From: Flavobacteriales bacterium
GTDB lineage: Bacteria > Bacteroidota > Bacteroidia > Flavobacteriales_F > PHOS-HE28
Reading direction: 5' to 3'
NCBI GenBank assembly: GCA_016715895.1
Contig: JADJXH010000004.1
Span: 1,302,001 to 1,366,000 of the forward strand
Length of the DNA stretch: 64,000 nt
Shown here: positions 19,026-27,582 of the stretch, piece by piece
Numbering within the stretch: the stretch's first letter is position 1
How the letters are laid out: every line of letters begins with the position of its first letter
The notes under the pieces: model-generated
What the model was told of the DNA's origin: nothing
Seen by the model: the letters and a program-made list of their open reading frames with translations, nothing else
Databases searched by the model: none
Position numbers and translations under genes: made by a program

Positions 19026-19559
19026 CTACCGGCCGACGAACCACCACAGCACCACGCCGGCGCAGACCGAGACGTTCAGGGAGTGCTTGGCGCCATGCTG
19101 GGGGATCACCAGGCAGCCGTCACAGGCCGCGATCACCGCATCGCTCACTCCGTGCAGCTCGTTGCCGAACACCAGGGCCAGCGGGGCCTCCGGTGCATGC
19201 ACCACCTCCATCAGGGGCACGGCATGCATGGTCTGCTCCACGGCCAGCACCCGGTAGCCGCGGGCCTGCAGGTGGCGGACGGCGTCGGCGGCATCGGGGG
19301 CGTGCTCCCAGGGCACGGTGGCGGTGGCGCCCAAGGCGGTCTTCTCGATCTCGCGGTGGGGCGGCAGCGGGGTGAAGCCGCACAGGGTGATCCCCTCGAG
19401 GGCGAAGGCATCGGCGGTGCGGAACACCGAACCCACGTTGTGCCGGCTGCGCACATCGTCCAGCACCACACGCACGGGCCGGCGGGGCGTGGCACGGAAC
19501 TGTTCCGGGGTGGGCCGGCCCAGTTCCTCGAGGTGCAGCTTGCGGTCGCCGGTGGGCAT
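19026..19559 (-). CDS. SpoU/TrmH family RNA 2'-O-methyltransferase
   Basis: The product is 177 residues. It carries the SPOUT knot signatures: DDVRSRHNVGSVFRTADAFA (motif 1), ALVFGNELHGVSDAVI (motif 2, Glu in GNE) and IPQHGAKHSLNVSVCAGV (motif 3). These bind S-adenosylmethionine and catalyse 2'-O-methylation of a ribose in tRNA or rRNA. No N-terminal RNA-binding domain is present, so it is closer to small TrmH/TrmL-like enzymes; the target nucleotide is not predictable. The gene is divergent from the mutS gene with an 86-base shared promoter region. Confidence 0.88.
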   Translation of the reverse strand: MPTGDRKLHLEELGRPTPEQFRATPRRPVRVVLDDVRSRHNVGSVFRTADAFALEGITLCGFTPLPPHREIEKTALGATATVPWEHAPDAADAVRHLQARGYRVLAVEQTMHAVPLMEVVHAPEAPLALVFGNELHGVSDAVIAACDGCLVIPQHGAKHSLNVSVCAGVVLWWFVGR

Positions 19560-19645
19560 GGATCGTGGATAACCGGAGAGGGTGCGGACAGGTGACGGGC
19601 CGTACTTTTCCGGGCTGGCGAAAATAGGAGGCCGGCACGGGCACC

Positions 19646-22300
19646 ATGAGCAAGGCGGGGCGCGGCGGAACGCCGCTGATGCAGCAATACCAACGCATCA
19701 AGGGGCAGTACCCCGATGCGGTGCTGCTGTTCCGCGTGGGCGACTTCTACGAGACCTTCGGGGAGGACGCGGTGCGGGCGTCGCAGGTGCTGGGCATCAC
19801 CCTCACCCGCCGCAACAACGGCGCTGCGGGCGATGTGCCGCTGGCGGGCTTCCCGCACCATGCGCTGGAGACCTACCTGCCCCGCCTGGTGCGGGCCGGC
19901 CACCGGGTGGCGGTCTGCGATCAGCTGGAGGACCCGAAGCTGGCCAAGACGGTGGTGGAGCGCGGGGTCACCGAGGTGGTGACGCCCGGGGTGGCCTTCA
20001 GCGACCGCGTGGTGGACCACCGCAGCAACAACTGGCTGGCAGCCGTCTGCGCGCACCGCGGCCGCTACGGCGTGGCCTTCCTGGACATCACGACGGGCGA
20101 GTTCCTGGTGGGGGAGGAGGAGGCGGAAGGGGTGCGGAAGTTCATGGAGGGCCACGCACCCAGTGAGCTGCTCCACCCTCGCACCGCTGACGATTCCCTG
20201 GTGCAGGAGTTCATCGGCCGACAGTACAGCTATGCCCTGGAGGATTGGGTCTTCACCGACGACCTGGCCCGGGAGCGCCTGCTGCGGCAGTTCGGCACCA
20301 CCAGCCTGAAGGGCTTCGGGGTGGAGGAGCTGCAGCTGGGCCAGCGGGCGGCGGGCGCGGTGCTGCACTACCTGGGCGACACCCGGCACGAGCGGCTGGC
20401 GCACATCACCGGACTGGCGCGCCTGCAGCCGGGGGCGCACGTCGGCCTCGACCGGTTCACGCTGCGCAACCTGGAGGTGGTGGCGCCGGTGAACGAAGGG
20501 GCCCGGACGCTTTGCGACGTGCTGGACCGCTGCGCCACCCCGATGGGCTCGCGCCTGCTGAAGCGCTGGCTCACCTTCCCGCTGGTGGACCGAGCGGCCA
20601 TCGACGCGCGCCATGCCGCCGTGGCCCAGGGCGTGGAGGACGCCGCGCTGCTGGAGCGCAGCGGGGCGCACCTGCAGGCCATCGGCGATCTGGAACGGCT
20701 GGCGGGCAAGGCCGCCGCCGGGCGCATCACCCCGCGTGAACTGAACCAGCTTCGGCTGGCCCTGGAGGCGGGGCAGGCCCTGCGCCACGATCTGCTGCAG
20801 GCGGGAGGGGCCATGGCCGCCGTGGCCGGGGGCATCGATGCCGACACCACCCTGAGCGAGCAGCTGGCGCGGTCCCTGGAGCCCGAGGCCCCGGCCGCGT
20901 TGAACAAGGGCGGCGTCATCCGTCCCGGCATCGATGCCGAACTGGATGAGCTCCGGCATGTGAGCGGCCACGCCAAGGACCTGCTTCTGGAGGCGCAGCA
21001 GCGTGAAAGCGATCGCACCGGCATCCCCAGCCTCAAGGTGGGCTTCAACAACGTGTTCGGCTACTACCTGGAGGTGCGCAACACGCACAAGGCCAAGGTG
21101 CCGCCCGAATGGGTGCGCAAACAGACGCTGGTGGGCGCCGAGCGCTACATCACCGATGAGCTGAAGGCCTTGGAGGAGCGGATCCTGGGGGCCGAGGAGC
21201 GCATCCTCGACCTGGAGGCGCGTCGCTTCGCGGAACTGGTGGAGGCGGTCTGCGTGCGGATCCGGCCGGTGCAGACCACCGCCAGCGCCGTCGCGGCCTT
21301 TGATGTGCTGCGGGGCTTCGCGCTCACGGCGGCGCGTTGGGGCTACGCCCGGCCGGTGCTCGATGACGGCCGCACGATCGACCTGCGCGACGCGCGCCAT
21401 CCGGTGATCGAACAGCAGCTGCCGCCTGGAGAGACCTACGTGGCCAACGACCTGCTGCTGGACCCCGAGGAGCGCCAGCTGGTGGTGATCACCGGCCCCA
21501 ATATGAGCGGAAAATCGGCCCTGCTGCGGCAGACGGCGCTCATCGTGCTGATGGCGCAGGCGGGCAGCTTCGTGCCGGCGTCGGCGGCGCGGATCGGGGT
21601 GGTGGACCGGATCTTCACCCGGGTGGGGGCCAGCGACAACCTCAGCACCGGGGAGAGCACCTTCATGGTGGAGATGAACGAGACGGCGAGCATCCTCAAC
21701 AACCTCACCGCGCGCAGCCTGGTGGTGCTCGACGAGATCGGCCGGGGCACCAGCACCTACGACGGCATCAGCATCGCCTGGGCCATCGCCGAGCATCTGC
21801 ACGAACACCCCGGCCGGCCGCGCACCCTGTTCGCCACGCACTACCACGAACTGAACGAGATGGCGGCGACCTACCCGCGGATCCGCAATGCCAGTGTGGC
21901 GGTGCGCGAGGTGGACGGGCGCGTGCACTTCCTGCGCAAGCTGGTGCCCGGCGGCAGCGACCGCAGCTTCGGCATTCATGTGGCGCGCATGGCCGGCATG
22001 CCGCAGAGCGTGGTGCGGCGCGCCGAGAAGGTGCTGGCCCACCTGGAGCGGAGCCATGCCGGCGACCTGGGCGAGCGCGAGGGTGGACTGCCCGCAGCTC
22101 CCGGCCGGCGCGCCGTGGAAGGGCTGGACCGCGACCTGCAGCTGAGCTTCTTCCAGTTGGACGACCCCGCGTTGGAAGGCATCCGCGGCCAGCTGGAAGC
22201 GCTCGACATCGATACGCTCACACCGGTGGAGGCCCTGCTGAAGCTCAACGAGATCAAGCGGATGGCCGGTGCCCGGTCGGCGCAGCTGCGGAAGGCGTGA
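19646..22300 (+). CDS. mutS: DNA mismatch repair protein MutS
   Basis: The product is 884 residues, the standard MutS1 length. The mismatch-reading motif FRVGDFYETFGEDA (Phe-x-Glu) lies near residue 30. The clamp and core domains follow, and then the ATPase: Walker A TGPNMSGKSALLRQ, signature STGESTFMVEMNE, Walker B LVVLDEIGRGTSTYDG and the TFATHYHELNEM segment. The C-terminal helix-turn-helix dimer region VEALLKLNEIKRM ends the protein. It recognises mispairs and recruits MutL. The start at 19646 is supported by a TACTTTTC element at 19603-19610 and by the family N-terminus MQQYQRIKGQYPDAV just after it. Confidence 0.97.
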   Translation: MSKAGRGGTPLMQQYQRIKGQYPDAVLLFRVGDFYETFGEDAVRASQVLGITLTRRNNGAAGDVPLAGFPHHALETYLPRLVRAGHRVAVCDQLEDPKLAKTVVERGVTEVVTPGVAFSDRVVDHRSNNWLAAVCAHRGRYGVAFLDITTGEFLVGEEEAEGVRKFMEGHAPSELLHPRTADDSLVQEFIGRQYSYALEDWVFTDDLARERLLRQFGTTSLKGFGVEELQLGQRAAGAVLHYLGDTRHERLAHITGLARLQPGAHVGLDRFTLRNLEVVAPVNEGARTLCDVLDRCATPMGSRLLKRWLTFPLVDRAAIDARHAAVAQGVEDAALLERSGAHLQAIGDLERLAGKAAAGRITPRELNQLRLALEAGQALRHDLLQAGGAMAAVAGGIDADTTLSEQLARSLEPEAPAALNKGGVIRPGIDAELDELRHVSGHAKDLLLEAQQRESDRTGIPSLKVGFNNVFGYYLEVRNTHKAKVPPEWVRKQTLVGAERYITDELKALEERILGAEERILDLEARRFAELVEAVCVRIRPVQTTASAVAAFDVLRGFALTAARWGYARPVLDDGRTIDLRDARHPVIEQQLPPGETYVANDLLLDPEERQLVVITGPNMSGKSALLRQTALIVLMAQAGSFVPASAARIGVVDRIFTRVGASDNLSTGESTFMVEMNETASILNNLTARSLVVLDEIGRGTSTYDGISIAWAIAEHLHEHPGRPRTLFATHYHELNEMAATYPRIRNASVAVREVDGRVHFLRKLVPGGSDRSFGIHVARMAGMPQSVVRRAEKVLAHLERSHAGDLGEREGGLPAAPGRRAVEGLDRDLQLSFFQLDDPALEGIRGQLEALDIDTLTPVEALLKLNEIKRMAGARSAQLRKA

Positions 22301-22308
22301 ACCCCGCA

Positions 22309-22338
22309 TTGCACGGATCGGAGGACCGCCTATATTTG
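22309..22338 (+). promoter_or_regulatory. Full Bacteroidota promoter for tRNA-Gly
   Basis: TTG at 22309-22311, then exactly 19 bases, then TATATTTG at 22331-22338. This is the consensus TTG-N19-TAnnTTTG. The tRNA begins 31 bases downstream. Confidence 0.85.
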
Positions 22339-22368
22339 CACCCCCGACCGGCCGTGGACGGGTTTCAA

Positions 22369-22441
<73 letters not shown>

Positions 22442-22443
22442 CA

Positions 22444-22480
22444 CGATGCCTTCGCCGCCTGGCGGGGGCATCGCTATTTT
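22444..22480 (+). terminator. Terminator hairpin after tRNA-Gly
   Basis: A 13-base stem (22444-22456 with 22461-22473, two G-T pairs) with loop GCCT is followed by CTATTTT. The last bases also form TATTTTCG (22475-22482), a possible -7 box for the following tRNA-Leu. Confidence 0.7.
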
Positions 22481-22517
22481 CGGGAGTTCCCGTCCACCGG
22501 CCATGCGCGGTGGCCCC

Positions 22518-22603
22518 GCCCGGGTGGTGGAACCGGTAGACACGAGGGACTTAAAATCCCTTGGCCCGCAAGGGCCGTGCGGGTTCAAGTCCCGCCCCGG
22601 GCA
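22518..22603 (+). tRNA. tRNA-Leu (anticodon TAA)
   Basis: An 86-base class II tRNA. The acceptor GCCCGGG pairs with CCCGGGC, the anticodon loop CTTAAAA gives TAA, a long variable arm is present (CCCTTGGCCCGCAAGGGCC region) and the T-arm is GGGTTCAAGTCCC. CCA is not encoded. The next gene starts 10 bases later. Confidence 0.95.
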
Positions 22604-22612
22604 CCGACCCTC

Positions 22613-23494
22613 ATGCCCGCATCTTCCGTGTCGCCCGTCCCCGGAAGCACCCGGCTGGCCCCCACGCCCAGCGGTTTCCTCCATGCCGGCAACGCGCTGA
22701 ACTTCCTGCTCACCCACCAGCTCGCGCGTCGCACCGGCGCCAGCCTGCGGCTGCGCATCGACGACCTCGACGCCGAACGGGAGCGTGCGGCCTACGTGGA
22801 GGACATCTTCGACAGCCTGGCCTGGCTGGACATCCATCCCGACGTGGGCCCGCGTGACGCCGTGGACCTGCGCCTGCACGGGTCGCAGCAGCTCCGGATC
22901 CCGCGCTACCGGTCGCTCGCCGATGCCCTGCGGGCCGACGATCAGGTCTATGCCTGCCGCTGCTCGCGCCGGCAACGCTCGGTCCTGCAGGCCACCGGGC
23001 AGGCCACCTGCCCCTGCCGGACCGCGGGGTTCGACCTGGACGATGAACAGCTCGCGTGGCGGGTGCGGATCCCGGAAGACGAGGAGGTGACCGTGCATGA
23101 CCTGTTCGGCCCCTCCCGGTCCGAACGGCCCTTCGCCTGGTTGCCGGATCCCGTTGTGCTGCAACGATCACCGGATGGTCGTCCGCGCCGCCCGGCCTAC
23201 CAGCTGGCCTCCCTGGCGGATGATGTGGACCAGGGGATCACCTTCATCGTGCGCGGCGAGGACCTTTTGCCCAGCACGCTGGTGCAGTTGTACCTGGCGC
23301 GGGTGTTGGGACTTGCCGCGTTCACGAACGTGCGGTTCGCACATCATCCGCTGCTCTTGGACGACACCGGGGCCAAGCTCAGCAAATCGGAGGGGGCGAC
23401 CAGCCTGCGCGCCATGCGCCTTGCGGGTCACGGACCGCAGACCCTGATCGCCCGGGCTGAGGCGATGTTCAGGCAGCTTGCTGCCGGGGCCTGA
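22613..23494 (+). CDS. Glutamyl-Q tRNA(Asp) synthetase-like / truncated glutamyl-tRNA synthetase family protein
   Basis: The product is 293 residues, close to YadB/GluQRS length and lacking the C-terminal anticodon-binding domain of GluRS. It has the HIGH-type motif APTPSGFLHAGNALNF, a Cys cluster (YACRCSRRQ, then CPCR) for zinc, and KLSKSEG. Known GluQRS enzymes attach glutamate to queuosine in tRNA-Asp. Assignment rests on size and motifs. The ATG at 22613 lies just after tRNA-Leu and could share its transcript. The last 26 bases overlap the end of the convergent desaturase gene. Confidence 0.8.
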   Translation: MPASSVSPVPGSTRLAPTPSGFLHAGNALNFLLTHQLARRTGASLRLRIDDLDAERERAAYVEDIFDSLAWLDIHPDVGPRDAVDLRLHGSQQLRIPRYRSLADALRADDQVYACRCSRRQRSVLQATGQATCPCRTAGFDLDDEQLAWRVRIPEDEEVTVHDLFGPSRSERPFAWLPDPVVLQRSPDGRPRRPAYQLASLADDVDQGITFIVRGEDLLPSTLVQLYLARVLGLAAFTNVRFAHHPLLLDDTGAKLSKSEGATSLRAMRLAGHGPQTLIARAEAMFRQLAAGA

Positions 23495-24242
23495 CCTCGG
23501 GCACGGGCACGGCGGCCGGCCGGAGCCGGATGATCCGCAGGGCGTTCAGCACGCGGATGATGGGCCAGGTGGGGTCGAACTCCCACCACTTGGCCGCGAA
23601 GTTGGCCCGACCGCTGTGCGCATGGTGGTTGTTGTGCAGGCCTTCGCCCATCACGAGCACCTCCACGGGCCACATGTTGCGGCTGGTGTCGCTCACCTCG
23701 TAGTTGCGGTAGCCGTACTTGTGCGCGTACCAATTGATGATGGCGCCGTGCAGCGGGCCCATCACGTAGTGAAGCGGCAGCAGCAGGTACCACCAGAAGC
23801 TGGGGGCGAAGGCCACATAGAAGGCGGTGTATCCCAGGATCCAGGCGATGCGGGTGGGCCACGCGTCGGCGAACACCTCGAAGGCACGCCACTGGGGCAC
23901 CCCTTTGGTGAAGCGCTCCTCCACCGGCATCGACCGGTCGAACAGCTGATGGTAGATCGTCTTGGTGCGCCACATCATGCTGAACAGGCTGGGGTCGTAC
24001 TTCGGGGAGTGCGGGTCCTGCTCGGTGTCCGCGTACGCATGGTGAAGGCGGTGCAGGACCCCGTAGGCGTAAGGGCTCAGGTAGCTGCTGCCCTGGGCGA
24101 TGAAGGTGAGCACATGGAACGCCTTCTCCCAGAAGGGGCTCATGGTGAACATGTGGTGCGCGGCATAGCGATGCAGGTAGAAGGTCTGCACGAAGAGGCT
24201 CAGGTACCAGTGAAGGACGAAGAAGAGGAGGATCGCGGTCAT
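23469..24242 (-). CDS. Acyl-CoA / fatty acid desaturase family protein
   Basis: The product is 257 residues with three histidine boxes that bind the di-iron centre: HRYAAHH (near residue 24), HRLHHAYADTEQDPHSP (near 64) and HNNHHAHSGRANF (near 205). Hydrophobic segments between the boxes fit an integral membrane enzyme of the delta-9 type. It introduces double bonds into acyl chains, probably for membrane fluidity. The minus-strand sequence GGCTACCTTCGCG, containing TACCTTCG, lies just before the start (24250-24257); the same 13 bases precede the barrel gene at 33746. Confidence 0.92.
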   Translation of the reverse strand: MTAILLFFVLHWYLSLFVQTFYLHRYAAHHMFTMSPFWEKAFHVLTFIAQGSSYLSPYAYGVLHRLHHAYADTEQDPHSPKYDPSLFSMMWRTKTIYHQLFDRSMPVEERFTKGVPQWRAFEVFADAWPTRIAWILGYTAFYVAFAPSFWWYLLLPLHYVMGPLHGAIINWYAHKYGYRNYEVSDTSRNMWPVEVLVMGEGLHNNHHAHSGRANFAAKWWEFDPTWPIIRVLNALRIIRLRPAAVPVPEVRPRQQAA

Positions 24243-24309
24243 GGTCGGCGCGAAGGTAGCCCGGTGTGAAGGGGCCCCGCGTGAGGGGCGTCAGTCGACG
24301 GGGCCCGGA

Positions 24310-24921
24310 TCAGGGAAGTCGGGTCCGGTCGGGCAGGCGATGTCCCAAGGGCCCGGGCAGCAGTTCCTGGTGTTTCACCACGGGGAAGCCGAAGAGCCCG
24401 TCGTGGAAGGTGGTGCGGAGCTTTTCGGCGGACCACACCGCCGGGTCGAGCGGGGCCAGCCGCAGCTTGCGCGGGAAGTCGGCGTAGGCATCGCCTTCGA
24501 GGTGGAGCAGCAGGCCATCGAGGTCCGCGCGGCGCTCGATGCCGACGATGTGGAGTTCCTCCACCCGTTCGCGGCCCGCCATGCGGTTGAGGCTGAGCAC
24601 GAGCAGAGCGAGCAGGGGCAGCCCGCCGAAGAGCCCGGCGATGAAGGAGGCCCAGGGGCCGAAGCGGTAGCGCCGGTCGAGCAGCCGGGCCACCACGGCG
24701 ATGAGGGCCACGAGCGCCCCGAGCAGCCGCAGCCAGCCGTCCACGGTGAGCAGGGTGGGGCCGGCCAGGACGGCTACGCACGGCACGCCGACGAACCAGA
24801 GGGGGATCAGGTGGCCCCACCGCAGCCGATGGAACGGGGAGCGTGCGGATGTGGGAGGCGCCGCGCTCTCCACACGCGGGGTGGACCGAGCGCGGGGCGT
24901 GGAACGATGCGCGGGTAGCAT
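24310..24921 (-). CDS. Hypothetical membrane protein (203 aa)
   Basis: I do not recognise the family. From the ATG at 24921 the product has a Ser/Arg-rich cytosolic start, then hydrophobic segments (about residues 35-53, 58-75 and 84-104). A soluble C-terminal part follows, with ELHIVGIERRADLDGLLLHL and FGFPVVKHQELLPG. It lies downstream of dnaJ on the same strand, 35 bases away, and may be transcribed with it. Alternative starts further upstream would overlap dnaJ and are less likely. Confidence 0.65.
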   Translation of the reverse strand: MLPAHRSTPRARSTPRVESAAPPTSARSPFHRLRWGHLIPLWFVGVPCVAVLAGPTLLTVDGWLRLLGALVALIAVVARLLDRRYRFGPWASFIAGLFGGLPLLALLVLSLNRMAGRERVEELHIVGIERRADLDGLLLHLEGDAYADFPRKLRLAPLDPAVWSAEKLRTTFHDGLFGFPVVKHQELLPGPLGHRLPDRTRLP

Positions 24922-24956
24922 GGACAGGAGCAAGATAGGCACCCGCCCGCCGCACC

Positions 24957-26087
24957 TCAATGGCCGAACATCTCGCGCACGCGCTCGAAAAAGCCCTTGT
25001 CCTTGTTGGTGGGTCGTGGCTGGAACCCCGGGCTGGTGCGCAGTTTCTCCAGCGCATCCCGTTCGGCCTTGGTGAGGTCGGTGGGTGTCCATACCGCGAC
25101 GTGGACGAACAGGTCGCCCGCCCCACCGCCGTTCAGGCTGGGCAGCCCCTTGCCACGCAGGCGCAGGGTGTGGTTGCTCTGTGTGCCGGGCTCGATCTTC
25201 ACCTTGGCGCGGCCCTGCACCAGGGGCACCTCGATGGTGGTGCCGAGCGCGGCGTCGGGCATGCTGATGAAGGCCTCGTGGTGCAGGTGCTGACCGTCGC
25301 GCTTCAGTTCGGCATGCGGCTCCTCCTCGATCACAACGAGCAGATCGCCCGGCACACCGCCCGCCGGGGCCTCGTTGCCCATGCCGCTCACGTTGAGCTG
25401 CATGCCCTCCTCCACACCGGCGGGGATGCGGATGGGCACCACCACCTCTTCGCGCACCAGGCCATGTTCATCGCTGCCCGGGGCCCGCTTGCTCACGGTC
25501 TGTCCGATGCCGCCGCAGGCCGGGCAGGTGCTCACCGTCTGCATGGCGCCCAGGAAGGTGCTCTGGACGCGGGTCACCTGACCGGTGCCTTTGCAGGTGC
25601 CGCAGGCGCCGTATTCGCTGCCCTTGCCGCGCACCAGCTTGGTCACCTTGATCTTCTTCTCGGCACCCAGGGCGATCTCCTCCAGGGAGAGCTTGAGGCG
25701 GACACGCAGGTTGCTGCCCTTGATGACCCGTCCACCGCGCCCACGGCCTCCGCCGAAGCCTCCGAACGCGCCGCCCCCGAAGGCCTCGCCGAAGATGTCG
25801 CCGAAGTGGCTGAAGATGTCGTCCATCGACATGCCACCGGCCTGGCCACCTCCGCCGAAGCCACCGGGGGCCTGGTGGCCGAAGCGGTCGTAACGGGCCT
25901 TCTTCTCGGGGTCGCTGAGGATCTCGTAGGCCTCCGCAGCCTCCTTGAACTTCTCCTCGGCGGCCTTGTCGCCGGGGTTCTTGTCGGGGTGGAACTTGAT
26001 GGCCTGCTTGCGGTAGGCCTTCTTGATCTCGTCGGCGCTCGCGGTGCGGGCCACGCCCAGGACCTCGTAGGGATCGCGCTTGCTCAT
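24957..26087 (-). CDS. dnaJ: Molecular chaperone DnaJ, lacking zinc centre I
   Basis: The product is 376 residues. The J domain with HPD (residues 33-35) is followed by a Gly/Phe-rich linker to about 120 and then the substrate-binding domains. The zinc region has only two CxxCxGxG motifs, CGTCKGTG (162-169) and CPACGGIG (188-195). These correspond to motifs 2 and 3, which form zinc centre II. Motifs 1 and 4 (centre I) are missing. DnaJ delivers unfolded clients to DnaK and triggers its ATPase; centre II is the one tied to DnaK-dependent work. It follows grpE by 34 bases. Confidence 0.95.
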   Translation of the reverse strand: MSKRDPYEVLGVARTASADEIKKAYRKQAIKFHPDKNPGDKAAEEKFKEAAEAYEILSDPEKKARYDRFGHQAPGGFGGGGQAGGMSMDDIFSHFGDIFGEAFGGGAFGGFGGGRGRGGRVIKGSNLRVRLKLSLEEIALGAEKKIKVTKLVRGKGSEYGACGTCKGTGQVTRVQSTFLGAMQTVSTCPACGGIGQTVSKRAPGSDEHGLVREEVVVPIRIPAGVEEGMQLNVSGMGNEAPAGGVPGDLLVVIEEEPHAELKRDGQHLHHEAFISMPDAALGTTIEVPLVQGRAKVKIEPGTQSNHTLRLRGKGLPSLNGGGAGDLFVHVAVWTPTDLTKAERDALEKLRTSPGFQPRPTNKDKGFFERVREMFGH

Positions 26088-26121
26088 CGGTGCGGGTGGA
26101 GGGTTGCCGGAGGTGCGTGCC

Positions 26122-26793
26122 TTATTCGCCCACCACCACCTTGGCGTAGCGGATCACCTTGTCGTGCAGGGTATAGCCGTTCTCCACCACGTCCAGCACG
26201 CGCCCTTTCAGCTCGGGGCTCGGAGCGGGGGCCTTCGTGATGGCCTCGTGACGGTCCACATCGAAGGGCTGTCCTTTCACCTCGGTCATGGGCTTCACGC
26301 CCTGGCTGCCGAGGATGTGGAGGAGCTTGCTCTGGATGAGGTGGAAGCCCTCCTTCATCACGGCCACGTCCTCGGTGCGCGCGTTGTTGGCGATGGCGCG
26401 CTCCATGTCGTCCAGCACGGGCAGCACGTTCTTCAGGGCGTTCTCGGCGGCGAACTGGATGAGGTCGAGGCGCTCGCGGGCGGTGCGCTTCCGGAAGTTG
26501 TCGAAGTCGGCATTGAGCCGCAGCCATTTGTCCCTCAGGTCGGCCACCTCGGCCTTGGCCTGGTCCAGCTCCGCCTGAAGGGTACTGATGTCCTCGCGGC
26601 CATCGGCCTCGGCATCGTGCATCACGTGTTCGGCGGCCGCCTCAGAGGCCGCGGTCAGCGGGTCCTTGCGCGCTTCATCGGCGGCGTCGGCGGGCAGGCC
26701 GTGCGAGGTCGGTTTGGCAGAATGTTCCGCCTCGGCGGCGGCTTGGGGACGGTCCGTCATGGGTTTCCGGGCTTTTCCGAAGATGCGGCGCAT
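26122..26793 (-). CDS. grpE: Nucleotide exchange factor GrpE
   Basis: The product is 223 residues. The N-terminal 65 or so are Ala/Glu-rich and disordered. A long coiled-coil (ISTLQAELDQAKAEVADLRD) then leads to the conserved NADFDNFRKRTARER and the beta-wing domain with VLDVVENGYTLHDKVIRYAK. It speeds ADP release from DnaK. The start may be 26793 (MRRIFGKARK) or 26760 (MTDRPQAAAE); the first 11 residues are not conserved. dnaJ follows directly, as in many Bacteroidota. Confidence 0.94.
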   Translation of the reverse strand: MRRIFGKARKPMTDRPQAAAEAEHSAKPTSHGLPADAADEARKDPLTAASEAAAEHVMHDAEADGREDISTLQAELDQAKAEVADLRDKWLRLNADFDNFRKRTARERLDLIQFAAENALKNVLPVLDDMERAIANNARTEDVAVMKEGFHLIQSKLLHILGSQGVKPMTEVKGQPFDVDRHEAITKAPAPSPELKGRVLDVVENGYTLHDKVIRYAKVVVGE

Positions 26794-26857
26794 GGGTCAA
26801 GGACGATGCCGGGGGTGGGGTGGGGGACAAAATGACAGGGGCGCCGGCAACGAAAGA

Positions 26858-26880
26858 GCCCCGCCGTGGCGGGGCCCTCG
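26858..26880 (-). terminator. Terminator after TlpA-like thioredoxin gene
   Basis: On the minus strand GCCCCGCC and GGCGGGGC form a stem at 26858-26875. It is followed by TCTTTCG and lies just past the stop at 26898. Confidence 0.65.
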
Positions 26881-26897
26881 GGGGTCCTGCTCAAGGA

Positions 26898-27470
26898 TCA
26901 CAGGCTCTTGACGTACTTGTCGAGCTCCTGGTGCAGGGCCATGCCCCGCAGGTTCTTGCCGATGATCACCCCGTTGGGGTCCACCAGGAAGCTCATGGGG
27001 ATGCCTGAGACGCCATAGAGGCGCGAGGCCTCCGAGGCCCAGTACTTGAGGTCGCTGACGTGGTACTTCCAGCTCAGCTTGTCCTGCTCGATGGCGCGGC
27101 GCCAGGCATCGCGGCTCTTGTCGAGGCTCACGCTGTAGATCTCGAAGCCCTTGCCATCCTTGAACTTGGCGGCGCTGTATTTCTGATAGGCGGCCACCAC
27201 GTTGGGGTTCTCGCGCCGGCAGGGGCCGCACCAACTGGCCCAGAAGTCGATCAGCACGTACTTGCCGCGCAGCTCGGAGAGTTTGAGGACCTTCGTGCTG
27301 TCCACGTTCATGTAGGCCAGCTCGGGCGCCAGATCACCGATGTTGGTGCCCACCTTGGACCCCTTGGCGGCCTTCTGATCCAGGCGCTCGGTGAAGCCGT
27401 AGATGGCCAGCAGGGCCACGGCGGAGAGGATCAGCACGCGCAGCTTGTTCATCGCAGGGCGGAGTTTCAT
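26898..27470 (-). CDS. TlpA-like thioredoxin-fold protein (redoxin)
   Basis: The product is about 190 residues from ATG 27470, or 184 from 27452. An N-terminal signal or anchor (MNKLRVLILSAVALLAIYGF) is followed by a thioredoxin fold with the CxxC active site in WASWCGPCRRENP and the cis-Pro region VSGIPMSFLVDPNG. TlpA/ResA-type proteins reduce disulfides outside the cytoplasm, for example in cytochrome c maturation; the partner here is unknown. A short terminator follows. The two starts cannot be separated from sequence. Confidence 0.88.
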   Translation of the reverse strand: MKLRPAMNKLRVLILSAVALLAIYGFTERLDQKAAKGSKVGTNIGDLAPELAYMNVDSTKVLKLSELRGKYVLIDFWASWCGPCRRENPNVVAAYQKYSAAKFKDGKGFEIYSVSLDKSRDAWRRAIEQDKLSWKYHVSDLKYWASEASRLYGVSGIPMSFLVDPNGVIIGKNLRGMALHQELDKYVKSL

Positions 27471-27582
27471 GGCACGAAGGTAGGGGAAGGGTGCGGCGTG
27501 GTCAGCCAAGACCGTGCCGCGGACCGGAAAGCCCCTGGCCGGTGATGTGCACATGGGCGCAGGTGCTCCTGTGCGCACGGGC

